NCBI GenBank assembly: GCA_030149965.1
Contig: JASLHB010000065.1
Span: 1 to 35,201 of the forward strand
DNA from: Wohlfahrtiimonas sp.
GTDB lineage: Bacteria; Pseudomonadota; Gammaproteobacteria; Cardiobacteriales; Wohlfahrtiimonadaceae
Reading direction: 5' to 3'
Length of the DNA: 35,201 nt
Shown here: positions 16,063-24,976 of the stretch, one piece after another
Position numbering within the stretch: position 1 is the first letter of the stretch
Layout of the letters: every line of letters begins with the position of its first letter
Made by a program: the position numbers and the translations under genes
Notes under the pieces: model-generated
Database searches by the model: none
Told to the model about the DNA's origin: nothing
The model's input: the letters and a program-made list of their open reading frames with translations, nothing else

Positions 16063-17334
16063 TTAAATATTTTTCAACCAATCAACCAATTCAGATAAAG
16101 CGATTTCTTGTTGTTCACCGTTTTCTCTTAAATTTTTAATGATTGCAATATTGTTTGCCAATTCATTTTCACCCAAAATCATTGCAAATCTAGCACCGCT
16201 TTGATCTGCTTTTTTCATTTGAGATTTCATACCTGATTCACCCAATACAGTTGATACTAAGTAATCAGGATATGTTGAACGAATTTGTTCCATCAATGGT
16301 AAACCCGCTTTCTTTGCATCTTTTCCTAATAGCACTGCTATTAAATCTGGCTGCTTAACATCTTCAATTTGCTGAACTTCTTCACATAACAAATATAAAC
16401 GTTCCATGCCCAAACCAAAACCAATTGCTGGTGTTTTATGTCCGCCTAATTCTTCAACCATGCGATCATAACGACCACCACCGCAAATAGTTGCTTGTGT
16501 TCCTAATTTATCAGTTGTCCATTCAAATACAGTGCGAGTATAGTAATCCATACCACGAACAATTCGATGATTCACAACATATTTAATACCTAATACATCT
16601 AGATATTCACATAATTTCTTAAAGTGCTCTGCTGATTCTTCAGTCAAATGATCTAACAAAGTCGGTGCTTTATTCAACAAATCCTGCATTGCTGCATTTT
16701 TAGAATCCAAAATACGCAAAGGATTCGTTTTCAAACGACGTAAACTATCTTCATCCAATAATTCAATGTTATCTTCAAAGTATTTCACAATCACTTCACG
16801 ATAACGTTTGCGGCACTCTTCTGTACCCATTGAGTTTAATTCTAAAGTCACATAGTCAGAAACGCCTAGTTTTTCCCACAAACGGCTGATCATGGCTAAA
16901 ATTTCAGCATCCACATCTGGTGATTCAATACCAAATACTTCGATATCTGCCTGATTGAATTGGCGATAACGGCCGTGCTGAGGTTTGTCATAACGGAAAA
17001 CTGAACCAATCTGCCATACTTTTTGCACTTGATTATAAAATAATCCATGCTGTATACCAGAACGAACCATCCCTGCTGTTAATTCTGGACGCAATGCTAA
17101 GCTTGTTTTTTCATCACTGTCAGAAAAAACATACATTTCTTTTTCAACAATATCCGTCACTTCACCCAAAGAACGCGTGAATAATCTCGTTTCTTCTACA
17201 ATCGGGGTACGAATTTCACGATAACCATACTGCGTAAATAATTGACGAAATATTCCCTCAATATATTGCCATTTAGCAGTTTGGGTTGGTAAAGCGTCGT
17301 GCATTCCTTTCACAGATTGAATCTTTTGACTCAT
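16063..17334 (-). CDS. hisS: Histidine--tRNA ligase
   Basis: A 423-residue class II aminoacyl-tRNA synthetase (E. coli HisRS 424). It starts with the typical SVKGMHDALP, has the class II motif 2 region EKEMYVFSD and LRPELTAGMVR, the HisRS-specific GMDYYTRTVFEW (histidine A signature) and GGGRYDRMVEELGG, and motif 3 in PAIGFGLGMERL. A C-terminal anticodon-binding domain follows. The ATG is three bases after the rodZ stop, with GGAAGAG as ribosome site. In most gammaproteobacteria ispG lies between rodZ and hisS; here it does not. Confidence 0.97.
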   Translation of the reverse strand: MSQKIQSVKGMHDALPTQTAKWQYIEGIFRQLFTQYGYREIRTPIVEETRLFTRSLGEVTDIVEKEMYVFSDSDEKTSLALRPELTAGMVRSGIQHGLFYNQVQKVWQIGSVFRYDKPQHGRYRQFNQADIEVFGIESPDVDAEILAMISRLWEKLGVSDYVTLELNSMGTEECRKRYREVIVKYFEDNIELLDEDSLRRLKTNPLRILDSKNAAMQDLLNKAPTLLDHLTEESAEHFKKLCEYLDVLGIKYVVNHRIVRGMDYYTRTVFEWTTDKLGTQATICGGGRYDRMVEELGGHKTPAIGFGLGMERLYLLCEEVQQIEDVKQPDLIAVLLGKDAKKAGLPLMEQIRSTYPDYLVSTVLGESGMKSQMKKADQSGARFAMILGENELANNIAIIKNLRENGEQQEIALSELVDWLKNI

Positions 17335-17337
17335 GAC

Positions 17338-18318
17338 TTAATTCTCTTCCTTAGGCTCTAATTTAATTTTTGAAACTGTCGTTCTAGCTGTTGGGCGATA
17401 AACCTTGGCATCTACCACTTCGCCATTGAACATTAACTTTTCAATGCTTTGAGCATTGCCAATATGTAATGAAAATGGTGCAGCACCTTCCAAATGATAA
17501 GTTGCATTCGCAGGTAAAACTTCATTCATTAATACTTTTTGATTCTTATCGCGAATTTGAATCCAACATTCAGCATTATTTAAAGTTAATGATAATGAGG
17601 ATATACCTTTTGGTAATGGCATTTTTTCAGCAGTTGTACTTTCAACATTATCCAATTGCTCTACATCCATAGAAGATAATGCTAAAGAACCGTCACGGAT
17701 AATTTGTTCAACTTCAAAATCAGACAATGCGGATTTTGTATCAACATTCGCGTCAATATCAGCCATTATTGAATTTGAATCATTATTTTCTACAGTTGCC
17801 AATACAATTGGTTCAGGCTTTTCTACCTGTAAATTTTCAGTGACTTCTTGCTGATCATCTAAATCTGAATTAGCATTGTAGTTAATGATTTTTTCAGGCG
17901 TAGGTTTAATATTAAAAATATCTGCAACTTTTTCGCCGTATACAAAATAAATCGCAATACTTGCACCTAATAATGCAATTAAAATCACAGAATACCATTT
18001 AAAAAACGAGCGATGAACCATACGCTTATCTTCATTTAATTGTGCACGAATTAAACTTTCTGTTTTTTCTTCTTTAAATGGATCTTCTAATTGAGCAAGA
18101 AGAGCATTAATTTCATTACGATCTAATCGAAGATAATCTGCATATTTTTTGACATAATTTTTAACGTATAACAAAGAACCTAAACGATCATAACGACCAT
18201 CTTCTAAGTCTTGTAATACTTGAACTCGTATAGATAGAACTCTAGAAGCATCCTGTAAGGAAACTTGTCGATCTTCTCTAGCGCTCTTCAGTTTCTGAAC
18301 TAATTCGTCTTTAGTCAT
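17338..18318 (-). CDS. rodZ: Cytoskeleton protein RodZ
   Basis: A bitopic inner-membrane protein that links MreB filaments to the wall-elongation machinery. Counting from the ATG, 326 residues: a cytoplasmic Cro/XRE-type helix-turn-helix domain (about 5-75, REDRQVSLQDASRVLSIR and YVKNYVKKYADYL), a basic juxtamembrane region HRSFFKW, a membrane helix at about 109-127, a long acidic Asn/Asp/Glu-rich linker and a C-terminal DUF4115 beta domain. The frame extends two codons to a GTG at 18324, but AGAG is spaced correctly only for the ATG at 18318. It is preceded by pilW (20 bases) and followed by hisS with no ispG. Confidence 0.92.
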   Translation of the reverse strand: MTKDELVQKLKSAREDRQVSLQDASRVLSIRVQVLQDLEDGRYDRLGSLLYVKNYVKKYADYLRLDRNEINALLAQLEDPFKEEKTESLIRAQLNEDKRMVHRSFFKWYSVILIALLGASIAIYFVYGEKVADIFNIKPTPEKIINYNANSDLDDQQEVTENLQVEKPEPIVLATVENNDSNSIMADIDANVDTKSALSDFEVEQIIRDGSLALSSMDVEQLDNVESTTAEKMPLPKGISSLSLTLNNAECWIQIRDKNQKVLMNEVLPANATYHLEGAAPFSLHIGNAQSIEKLMFNGEVVDAKVYRPTARTTVSKIKLEPKEEN

Positions 18319-18338
18319 ATTCACTCTATAATTTATAA

Positions 18339-19073
18339 TTATTGGCCTTGATTCATAGCAATAACATTTTCATATTTGCTAATCTCAGCTTGATTACGTG
18401 ATTTTCTAGCGGCTTTTAACCCTAAATAAACACTATTAGGCTCATAACCATATTCATCATGATAACGATCTAAAGCAGAAAATACTTCATGTGGTCGGTT
18501 CAATTCATTGGCTGCGATTGCTTTAAAGAAATAAGTATCTGCATAATTTGGATTCGCAGCAATCCCACGATCAGCATATTCATTACCTTTTACAGCATTT
18601 TTATGCACTAAATAACATGCCGCAGCGGCACTATTCATCCCTGCTTTTACTTCAGGCATTGCATTATCTGCAATTCTTGCTAAATTTTCAGGTGCAGATT
18701 TATCATACGAATTACATTGAAGCATTCCATAATGCTTAATCGCCATGCGATCCATAGGATTAGTCGCAATAGCCTTAGAATACAGAGATAAGGCATCGCT
18801 TCTTTTACCTTGACGTTCTTGAGAAACACCTAACATCACATACAATTCAGAAAAATTTGGGTATTTTTTCACTAAAGACATGAGTTTTTCATTGGCCACT
18901 TGGTATTCGCCACGGCCAATATAATCAACACCCATTTGATAAGTTAACTTATCTGACTCAGGTAAGCTTTCCGCTGTCATCGTTTTAGATGACTTCATAG
19001 ACGTACTTGTGCCTTGAGTTGTTGTACACGCCAACAACGTAGATGAAAGCAATAACACTGCTAAATACCGCAT
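18339..19073 (-). CDS. pilW: Type IV pilus assembly TPR lipoprotein PilW/PilF
   Basis: A 244-residue lipoprotein with tetratricopeptide repeats. The signal peptide ends in LLAC, with Cys16 as lipidated residue. TPR units follow from about residue 45 (YQMGVDYIGRGEYQVANEKL, then YVMLGVSQERQGKRSDALSL and so on). In the PilF/PilW family this outer-membrane pilotin supports multimerisation of the PilQ secretin. The name rests on the location between rlmN and rodZ, where pilF lies in Pseudomonas and relatives. It suggests that the organism makes type IV pili, but no other pil gene is in the window. AGAGGTAG precedes the ATG. Confidence 0.85.
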   Translation of the reverse strand: MRYLAVLLLSSTLLACTTTQGTSTSMKSSKTMTAESLPESDKLTYQMGVDYIGRGEYQVANEKLMSLVKKYPNFSELYVMLGVSQERQGKRSDALSLYSKAIATNPMDRMAIKHYGMLQCNSYDKSAPENLARIADNAMPEVKAGMNSAAAACYLVHKNAVKGNEYADRGIAANPNYADTYFFKAIAANELNRPHEVFSALDRYHDEYGYEPNSVYLGLKAARKSRNQAEISKYENVIAMNQGQ

Positions 19074-19120
19074 GATCTACCTCTTTCTAATCTTTATGAA
19101 TCTAATGCTTCGTGATTGTA

Positions 19121-20236
19121 TCAAGAATTTTCTGTTTTTGTTCGCTTAGTTCTATCTTTCACTCGTCCAGCTAATTGCCCACAAGCAGCATCAATATCTT
19201 CACCTCTTGTCTTACGAATTGTTGTCACGAGGCCTTGTCTTTGCAAGATTTCTTTAAATCGATTAATACGATTCATTGATGAACATTCATAGCCAGAGTT
19301 TGGAAATGGATTGAACGGAATCAAATTAACTTTACCAGGAATGTCTTTGATTAATTTTGCCAATGCGAAAGCATCTTCTTCCTTATCATTGACATCCTTC
19401 AACATGACATATTCCCATGTGATTTTGCGATAAGCTGAAGAATCAGTAATATAGTTCTTACACGCTTCTAATAATTCTGCCAACGGATACTTTTTATTAA
19501 TTGGCACAATTTCATCACGCAAAGTATCGTACGGTGCATGCAATGAGATTGCCAATGATACATCTGAAACTTCTTTCAGACGATACAACGCCGGCACAAC
19601 ACCTGATGTACTTAATGTCACACGTCGTTTAGATAAACCAAAACCATAATCATTCAACATAATGTCAATTGCTTGCGTTACATTAGTGAAGTTCAATAAT
19701 GGCTCGCCCATTCCCATAAGCACGACATTCGTTACACGACGATTTTGACTTTGTTGAGTGTCATTCTCATATTCGCCCAACAGTTTTTTAGCGAGCATCA
19801 CCTGCCCTACAATTTCTGCTGTACTTAAATTTCGATTGAAACCTTGGCGCGCAGTCGAGCAGAAAGTACATTCTAATGCACAGCCCACTTGTGACGAAAC
19901 ACACAAAGTTCCGCGATCATCTTCTGGAATGTATACCATTTCGATCGCATTGCCTGACTCTAATTGAATCAGCCATTTATGAGTACCATCACTCGATGGC
20001 TGATCTAATAAAACTTTAGGTAAATCAAAAACAAGTCGTGAATTTAATTTTTCACGTGTTTTCTTTGAAATATCTGTCATATCATCGATAGACTCAGCGC
20101 CTTTATGATAGACCCATTTCATAATCTGCATGGCACGATAAGGCTTTTCGCCAATCTCTTCACAGAGCTCGAGCATTGCTTGATATGTTAAACCATACAA
20201 ATTCTTTTCCACTACATTACTCACGACTTGATTCAC
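19121..20236 (-). CDS. rlmN: Dual-specificity RNA methyltransferase RlmN
   Basis: A 371-residue radical-SAM enzyme that puts a C2 methyl group on A2503 of 23S rRNA and A37 of some tRNAs. The [4Fe-4S] cluster motif CxxxCxxC is C119, C123 and C126 in GCALECTFCSTARQGF. The two methyl-shuttling cysteines correspond to C112 (LCVSSQVGC) and C352 (DIDAACGQLAG). MGMGEPLLN is also typical. The first codon is GTG at 20236 with a poor ribosome site; a second in-frame GTG is a few codons downstream, so the exact N-terminus is uncertain. It lies 12 bases after ndk. Confidence 0.96.
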   Translation of the reverse strand: MNQVVSNVVEKNLYGLTYQAMLELCEEIGEKPYRAMQIMKWVYHKGAESIDDMTDISKKTREKLNSRLVFDLPKVLLDQPSSDGTHKWLIQLESGNAIEMVYIPEDDRGTLCVSSQVGCALECTFCSTARQGFNRNLSTAEIVGQVMLAKKLLGEYENDTQQSQNRRVTNVVLMGMGEPLLNFTNVTQAIDIMLNDYGFGLSKRRVTLSTSGVVPALYRLKEVSDVSLAISLHAPYDTLRDEIVPINKKYPLAELLEACKNYITDSSAYRKITWEYVMLKDVNDKEEDAFALAKLIKDIPGKVNLIPFNPFPNSGYECSSMNRINRFKEILQRQGLVTTIRKTRGEDIDAACGQLAGRVKDRTKRTKTENS

Positions 20237-20248
20237 TTTTACTTAAAA

Positions 20249-20689
20249 TTAACGATTACAGATTTGTACTGGTGCAACTGCGTTTGCGCCGAAGAAATAT
20301 TCAATTTCTACTGCTGCTGTTTCTGGTGCATCTGAACCATGAACAGCGTTTGCATCAATGCTATCTGCGAAATCAGCGCGGATTGTACCTGCAGCTGCTT
20401 CTTTAGGGTTTGTTGCACCCATGATTTCACGGTGCGTAGCGATTGCGTTTTCGCCTTCCAATACTTGCATCATTACTGGACCAGAAACCATGAACTGTAC
20501 TAAGTCATTAAAGAAAGGACGTTCTTTATGTACAGCGTAGAAACCTTCCGCTTCTGCTTGAGTTAAATGAACCATTTTAGCAGCAACGATTTTGAAACCT
20601 GCTTTTTCAAAACGAGTGTAGATTTCGCCGATTACATTTTTTGCAACTGCGTCTGGTTTGATGATAGAGAAAGTACGCTCAATAGCCAT
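20249..20689 (-). CDS. ndk: Nucleoside-diphosphate kinase
   Basis: A 146-residue enzyme that balances NTP and dNTP pools by phosphate transfer from ATP through a phosphohistidine. It begins MAIERTFSIIKPDAVAKN, of which TFSIIKPDAV is the family signature. The active-site His is His117 in NAVHGSDAPE. Length fits E. coli Ndk (143) with three extra residues at the end. A strong AAGGAG ribosome site precedes the ATG. It is the first gene of the minus-strand cluster that runs to glmS. Confidence 0.97.
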   Translation of the reverse strand: MAIERTFSIIKPDAVAKNVIGEIYTRFEKAGFKIVAAKMVHLTQAEAEGFYAVHKERPFFNDLVQFMVSGPVMMQVLEGENAIATHREIMGATNPKEAAAGTIRADFADSIDANAVHGSDAPETAAVEIEYFFGANAVAPVQICNR

Positions 20690-20761
20690 TAAATACTCCT
20701 TAAAGCTTCACGATAGCTAAACAAATAAATTGATATATGTTTTCATGATAAAAACCGAGCA

Positions 20762-20770
20762 ATTCTACCA
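20762..20770 (-). promoter_or_regulatory. Candidate extended -10 promoter for ndk
   Basis: On the minus strand TGG-TAGAAT is an extended -10 element about 73 bases upstream of the ndk ATG. No convincing -35 hexamer is seen, as is allowed for extended -10 promoters. Confidence 0.4.
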
Positions 20771-20839
20771 TAAAAAAGCATTCTCTATTCATAAACCTGT
20801 AAATTATTTATTCCTACACGATAGATTATTTGTATTCAA

Positions 20840-20862
20840 CCTAATCAGTCACTGCGATTAGG
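20840..20862 (+). other. Hairpin in the ndk-uvrD divergent region
   Basis: Perfect 7-bp inverted repeat CCTAATC / GATTAGG with a nine-base loop, followed by CTGCTTTTCGTTTT. It stands about 30 bases upstream of the uvrD -10 box. It resembles a weak terminator but no plus-strand gene precedes it, so an operator-like role is as likely. Confidence 0.35.
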
Positions 20863-20888
20863 CTGCTTTTCGTTTTATGTCATGCTCA

Positions 20889-20897
20889 TGATATGAT
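20889..20897 (+). promoter_or_regulatory. Candidate extended -10 promoter for uvrD
   Basis: TGA-TATGAT forms an extended -10 element; a transcript would start near 20904, about 30 bases before the uvrD start codon. No LexA-type CTGT-N8-ACAG box was found in the region. Confidence 0.4.
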
Positions 20898-20936
20898 GGA
20901 AAATTGTTTTATTATCCAACTGCTTTGAGAATGTCT

Positions 20937-23117
20937 ATGCTATCCACATTAAATACAGCACAATATGATGCTGTTACCGCTCCTTTAGGTCCTGTTCGTG
21001 TACTTGCTGGCGCGGGCTCTGGTAAAACGCGCGTATTGGTTGCGCGCATTGCATGGTTATTAGAAACAGAACAAACAACTGCACATGGTATTTTGGCTGT
21101 AACATTTACCAATAAAGCTGCATTAGAAATGCGTACGCGTTTAGAATCTTCTCTCAAGCGCCCTTTAAATAATCTTTGGCTAGGTACATTCCATTCCTTA
21201 TGCCATCGTTTATTGCGCATTCATCATACAGATGCCAAATTGGATTCAAATTTCCAAATCATGGACAGCGATGATCAACTACGCTTGTGCAAAAGATTAT
21301 TGCGTGAACGCGGTATTGATGAAAAACTAGTGAGCCCAAAAGCTTTGCAGGGGTTTATTGGTCATCACAAAGATGAAGGCCGCAGAGCAAGTCACATTGA
21401 AAGACGATCAAATCAAGCACACAATATGATGATCGAATTATATGCTCAATATCAAACCATTTGTGATCAATCGAGCTTAGTGGATTTCTCTGAAATTCTT
21501 CTACGTACATTGGAAATGCTACGCGATAATGATGTGCTTTTGAAACATTATCAAGAACGTTTTCAATTTGTTTTGGTGGATGAATTCCAAGACACAAATA
21601 GCATTCAATACGCTTGGTTAAGAATGCTCAGTGGTAAAAATCAGCAAATTTTTGTTGTAGGAGATGATGATCAATCAATTTACGGTTGGCGCGGTGCTCG
21701 CGTTGAAAATATTTTAAATTTCGATCAAGACTTTCCAAATAGTACAACTGTGCGCTTAGAACAAAACTATCGTTCCACATCAACAATTTTGGATGCTGCT
21801 AATAGCGTCATCGAAAAAAATAGTGAACGCTTGCCTAAAAAGCTTTGGACAGAAAATAAAGATGACTCAAAAATTTCTCAATATAGTGCGATGGACGCTT
21901 ATGAAGAAGCCCAGTTCGTTATAGGTAAAATTAAAGAAGCCTCCGATCATGGAACCGCTCGAAAAGAACAAGCGATCTTATATCGCTCAAATGCTCAATC
22001 TCGTATTTTTGAAGAAGTTTTGTTGCGCGCAAATATTCCTTATCGCATTTATGGCGGTTTACGATTCTTCGATCGCATGGAAATTAAAGACATCACAAGT
22101 TATTTACGTTTAATTGTAAACAACAATGATGATATTTCTTTTGAACGTGCAATCACAACACCAGCAAAAGGCGTTGGTGCTGCAACGATTGAAAAAATTC
22201 GCCTAGAAGCGATGCAAGCAGAAGTTTCATTGTGGAATGCAATGGATAACATCTTAGAAAGCCAAACTTTAGCAAAACGTGCTCAAAATGCTTTAATGGG
22301 CTTTCGATTGCTTATGACAGAATTGCATGATGCTTTAGATGATGTAACTTTAGATCAATTCATTCAAGATCTGATCACAAAAGTGGAATTAGAAGCTCAC
22401 TATAAAAAAGAGCCAATGGGACGCGGTGAAGATAGAATTGAAAACTTAAACGAATTCATTTCAGCTAGCCGACAATTCGTGGAAGATTATAATAATGAAG
22501 CTGGATCACCACCTTTAACTTCTCATGGTTATTTATCAGAATTTTTAAATCAAATCACATTAGATTCATCTGTGAATTCAGATGTTAATAATGATGACAA
22601 GATTCAATTAATGACTTTACACAGTTCAAAAGGCTTAGAGTTTGAACATGTTTATTTAGTCGGCATGGATGATGGCTTATTCCCAAGTGAAAGCTCGATT
22701 GATGATCCTGCCCGCTTAGAAGAAGAACGCAGATTGGCTTACGTTGGTATCACACGAGCAAAACAGCTCTTAACAATCACGACAGCTGCTTCCCGAATGA
22801 TTCATGGCAAAACAGTTTACTTATCACCTTCCTGTTTCCTCAGAGATATTCCTTCTCATTTAATTAAAGCACAAGGTCAAAAAGTTTCCATTTCAAAACC
22901 AATGACAGCGCGCAGTGGTAATAGTTATGGTGCATCTGCGCCAGATCAATCCATGAAAGGCTTTGCATTAGGGCAATTAGTTTCCCATCCTGTCTTCAAT
23001 GAAGGTGTAATTACAAATTTTGAAGGCGTTGGTGATCATGCGCGTGTTACAGTTAATTTCAAACAAGCAGGATCAAAAACACTTGTTTTAGCTTATGCAA
23101 AATTAACCATTATATAA
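20937..23117 (+). CDS. uvrD: DNA helicase II UvrD
   Basis: A 726-residue superfamily 1A 3'-5' DNA helicase that acts in nucleotide-excision and mismatch repair (E. coli UvrD 720). Motifs in order: Q motif LNTAQYDAV, Walker A LAGAGSGKTRVL, Ia VTFTNKAALEM, II LVDEFQDTN, III VVGDDDQSIYGWRGA, IV RLEQNYRS, V LMTLHSSKGLEF and VI EERRLAYVGITRAKQ. The C-terminal tail keeps the UvrD form GQLVSHPVFNEGVITNFEG and ends AYAKLTII, which separates it from Rep. The open frame extends to 20904, but ATG at 20937 (or 20931) fits the family start, with GAGA suitably spaced. A terminator-like hairpin follows. Confidence 0.95.
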   Translation: MLSTLNTAQYDAVTAPLGPVRVLAGAGSGKTRVLVARIAWLLETEQTTAHGILAVTFTNKAALEMRTRLESSLKRPLNNLWLGTFHSLCHRLLRIHHTDAKLDSNFQIMDSDDQLRLCKRLLRERGIDEKLVSPKALQGFIGHHKDEGRRASHIERRSNQAHNMMIELYAQYQTICDQSSLVDFSEILLRTLEMLRDNDVLLKHYQERFQFVLVDEFQDTNSIQYAWLRMLSGKNQQIFVVGDDDQSIYGWRGARVENILNFDQDFPNSTTVRLEQNYRSTSTILDAANSVIEKNSERLPKKLWTENKDDSKISQYSAMDAYEEAQFVIGKIKEASDHGTARKEQAILYRSNAQSRIFEEVLLRANIPYRIYGGLRFFDRMEIKDITSYLRLIVNNNDDISFERAITTPAKGVGAATIEKIRLEAMQAEVSLWNAMDNILESQTLAKRAQNALMGFRLLMTELHDALDDVTLDQFIQDLITKVELEAHYKKEPMGRGEDRIENLNEFISASRQFVEDYNNEAGSPPLTSHGYLSEFLNQITLDSSVNSDVNNDDKIQLMTLHSSKGLEFEHVYLVGMDDGLFPSESSIDDPARLEEERRLAYVGITRAKQLLTITTAASRMIHGKTVYLSPSCFLRDIPSHLIKAQGQKVSISKPMTARSGNSYGASAPDQSMKGFALGQLVSHPVFNEGVITNFEGVGDHARVTVNFKQAGSKTLVLAYAKLTII

Positions 23118-23125
23118 ATCAGAAC

Positions 23126-23167
23126 AATATTAAATAAATGTAAAGTTTTATTTAATATTCTATTTTT
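23126..23167 (+). terminator. AT-only terminator-like hairpin after uvrD
   Basis: Perfect 13-bp inverted repeat AATATTAAATAAA / TTTATTTAATATT (23126-23138 and 23147-23159) with an eight-base loop, followed by CTATTTTT. It lies nine bases after the uvrD stop. The stem has no G-C pair, so strength is uncertain. Confidence 0.5.
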
Positions 23168-23171
23168 ATAT

Positions 23172-23177
23172 TATAAT
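23172..23177 (+). promoter_or_regulatory. Consensus -10 box of the DUF1090 gene
   Basis: A perfect TATAAT ends seven bases before the ATG at 23184, so a transcript from it would begin at or beside that ATG and would be leaderless, or would carry a short leader to the TTG at 23211. The -35 region falls in the uvrD hairpin and is poor. Confidence 0.4.
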
Positions 23178-23183
23178 TTAGTG

Positions 23184-23645
23184 ATGATTCGAATTATCAG
23201 GAAATATATTTTGGAAAAATGTTTCATCACTGTCTTATTAAGTACATTATTTAATCTTTCAACATTCAGCTTTGCACAAATAGATTATGGCTGTAAAAAG
23301 AAAGAAGATAACTTAAAGATCCAACTGATCTATGCCGAACAGCATGGCAATATACAACGGGCAGAAAATCTAAAGCGTGCCATAATCAATGTGCATGAAC
23401 ATTGTGGCGACTCTTTTTATAATGAAGATCAAAAGTTACAGCTCGATAATGATATTTATCAGCAAAATCTCAATACCAAAATAGAAAAACAGCAAGCAAA
23501 AATTGCATCTGCAGAACGTGAATTAGAGCAAGCCAAGCTTTCAGGAAAAGAGAAGAAAATCCGTGAAAAAACCACCAAAGTTCTGGATCGCCAAAGAAAA
23601 CTCGATGATTATCAGCAAGAGCTAAAAAGCTTGTTAGCCCAGTAA
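23184..23645 (+). CDS. DUF1090 family periplasmic protein, YqjC-like
   Basis: A 153-residue secreted protein of unknown function resembling E. coli YqjC. After a signal peptide ending SFAQ it has a Cys (YGCKKKEDNL), helical Lys/Glu-rich sequence LIYAEQHGNIQRAENLKRA, a second Cys in NVHEHCGDSF, and a C-terminal charged helix (about 95-153) consistent with a coiled coil. The two Cys could form a disulfide. Start is ambiguous: GTG 23181 and ATG 23184 have no ribosome site, while a TTG at 23211 has AGGAAA six bases upstream and would still leave a signal peptide. A terminator-like hairpin follows. Confidence 0.8.
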   Translation: MIRIIRKYILEKCFITVLLSTLFNLSTFSFAQIDYGCKKKEDNLKIQLIYAEQHGNIQRAENLKRAIINVHEHCGDSFYNEDQKLQLDNDIYQQNLNTKIEKQQAKIASAERELEQAKLSGKEKKIREKTTKVLDRQRKLDDYQQELKSLLAQ

Positions 23646-23660
23646 TTTTCTATGATCAAG

Positions 23661-23693
23661 AAGAAGCGAGATAAATGATCTACGCTTCTTGTT
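23661..23693 (+). terminator. Hairpin after the DUF1090 gene
   Basis: Stem AAGAAGCG / CGCTTCTT (23661-23668 and 23683-23690), extended inside by AGAT / ATCT around one bulged base, followed by GTTT. It lies 16 bases past the stop. The T-run is short. Confidence 0.6.
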
Positions 23694-23753
23694 TAAAACA
23701 TTAAACTAGCCTATGCTCAATGTTAATCCAACTATTACACATTGATATTCGCC

Positions 23754-24944
23754 ATGATCGCACCGCAACCAACTGGTTATACAATAAAAGAAACTGCATT
23801 TTGGAAAATTGTAATTTTACTGGGCGCAACCTCAGTTTTTATCTTTGCTAATCTCTACTCTTTTCAGCCTATTTTGCCAGTGCTTGCAAAAGAGTTTAAT
23901 GTTTCCAGTACTTATATCAGCCTGACCTTCTCATTTGCGATCATTGGGATGATTATTGGCTTAAACCTTTTTGGCTCACTGAGCGACCGATTAGGCAGAA
24001 AAAACTTTATTCTTTTATCTCTTTTTCTCTCTTCTCTATTGCTTGTATTAATTGCAAGCACTGACTCTTTACCATTAGTATTAATTTTACGTTTTTTCCA
24101 AGGTTTGGTGACGGGAGCATTACCTGCTTCTGCACTTGCTTACTTAAATGAAGAAATAGATCAGCAAGATCAAAAATTTGCCATTGCATTCTACATTGCC
24201 GCTAATGCAATCGGTGGATCACTTGGCCGTGTAACATCTGGCGTTATTACACATTATTATTCATGGCACACAGCATTATATATCTTTGGCACATTAGGAT
24301 TAGCCACAGCAATTATCATGCTATTTTTATTGCCTAAATCCAATAACTTCTCACCTAGTAAAGGTTCAGTTTTATCAGCATTTTCAGGGATTAGTTATCA
24401 CTTAAAAAATCCAATTTTAAGACGCTATTTCCTTATTGGCTTAATCATTCAGTTATCTTATACGGGCATCTGGACATATCTACCTTTCCACTTAAGCAAC
24501 GCACCATTTTTCTTATCTACTGCTGCAATTAGCTCTTTCTATATCGCACTAATGCTAGGTATTCCAAGCGCGCCTATTGTTAGTTTACTCACAAACAAAT
24601 TCAGTTTAAGTTTTGTATTAATTAGCATGCTACTTTTCTTAGGATTCGGTGCATTGCTGACAATATTTAATAATCTTGTAATTATTGCGATAGGCTTAGC
24701 ACTTATGAGCTTCGCAATGTTTGCAGCACATTCTCTCGCTGCCGCATTGATCAATCTACATGCGAAAAGCTATAAAGGCACAGCTTCAAGCCTATATTTT
24801 ATGGCATATTACATCGGTGTTGCAATTGGTAGCACATTGTTCGCGCCTATTTGGCATTTTTTAGGCTGGTATGCAGTTGTCATTGTAACCGCTGCATTAC
24901 CAATCTCATACGCAATCATTTTGAAATTAATGGATGATCAATAA
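23754..24944 (+). CDS. MFS transporter, YnfM-like
   Basis: A 396-residue major facilitator protein with twelve predicted membrane helices. The signature between helices two and three is GSLSDRLGRKNF. The first half has FANLYSFQPILPVLAKEF and the loop FIAANAIGGSLGR-type segment (here YIAANAIGGSLGRVTSGV); the second half has FAMFAAHSLAAALI and SLYFMAYYIGVAIGSTLF. These match the outline of E. coli YnfM, a putative arabinose-efflux-type exporter with uncertain substrate. ATG at 23754 was chosen; a TTG at 23742 is in frame, and neither has a clear ribosome site. It is a single gene between two hairpins. Confidence 0.85.
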   Translation: MIAPQPTGYTIKETAFWKIVILLGATSVFIFANLYSFQPILPVLAKEFNVSSTYISLTFSFAIIGMIIGLNLFGSLSDRLGRKNFILLSLFLSSLLLVLIASTDSLPLVLILRFFQGLVTGALPASALAYLNEEIDQQDQKFAIAFYIAANAIGGSLGRVTSGVITHYYSWHTALYIFGTLGLATAIIMLFLLPKSNNFSPSKGSVLSAFSGISYHLKNPILRRYFLIGLIIQLSYTGIWTYLPFHLSNAPFFLSTAAISSFYIALMLGIPSAPIVSLLTNKFSLSFVLISMLLFLGFGALLTIFNNLVIIAIGLALMSFAMFAAHSLAAALINLHAKSYKGTASSLYFMAYYIGVAIGSTLFAPIWHFLGWYAVVIVTAALPISYAIILKLMDDQ

Positions 24945-24976
24945 GCTGATTATTTTTCAACATGTAATGTAAATCT

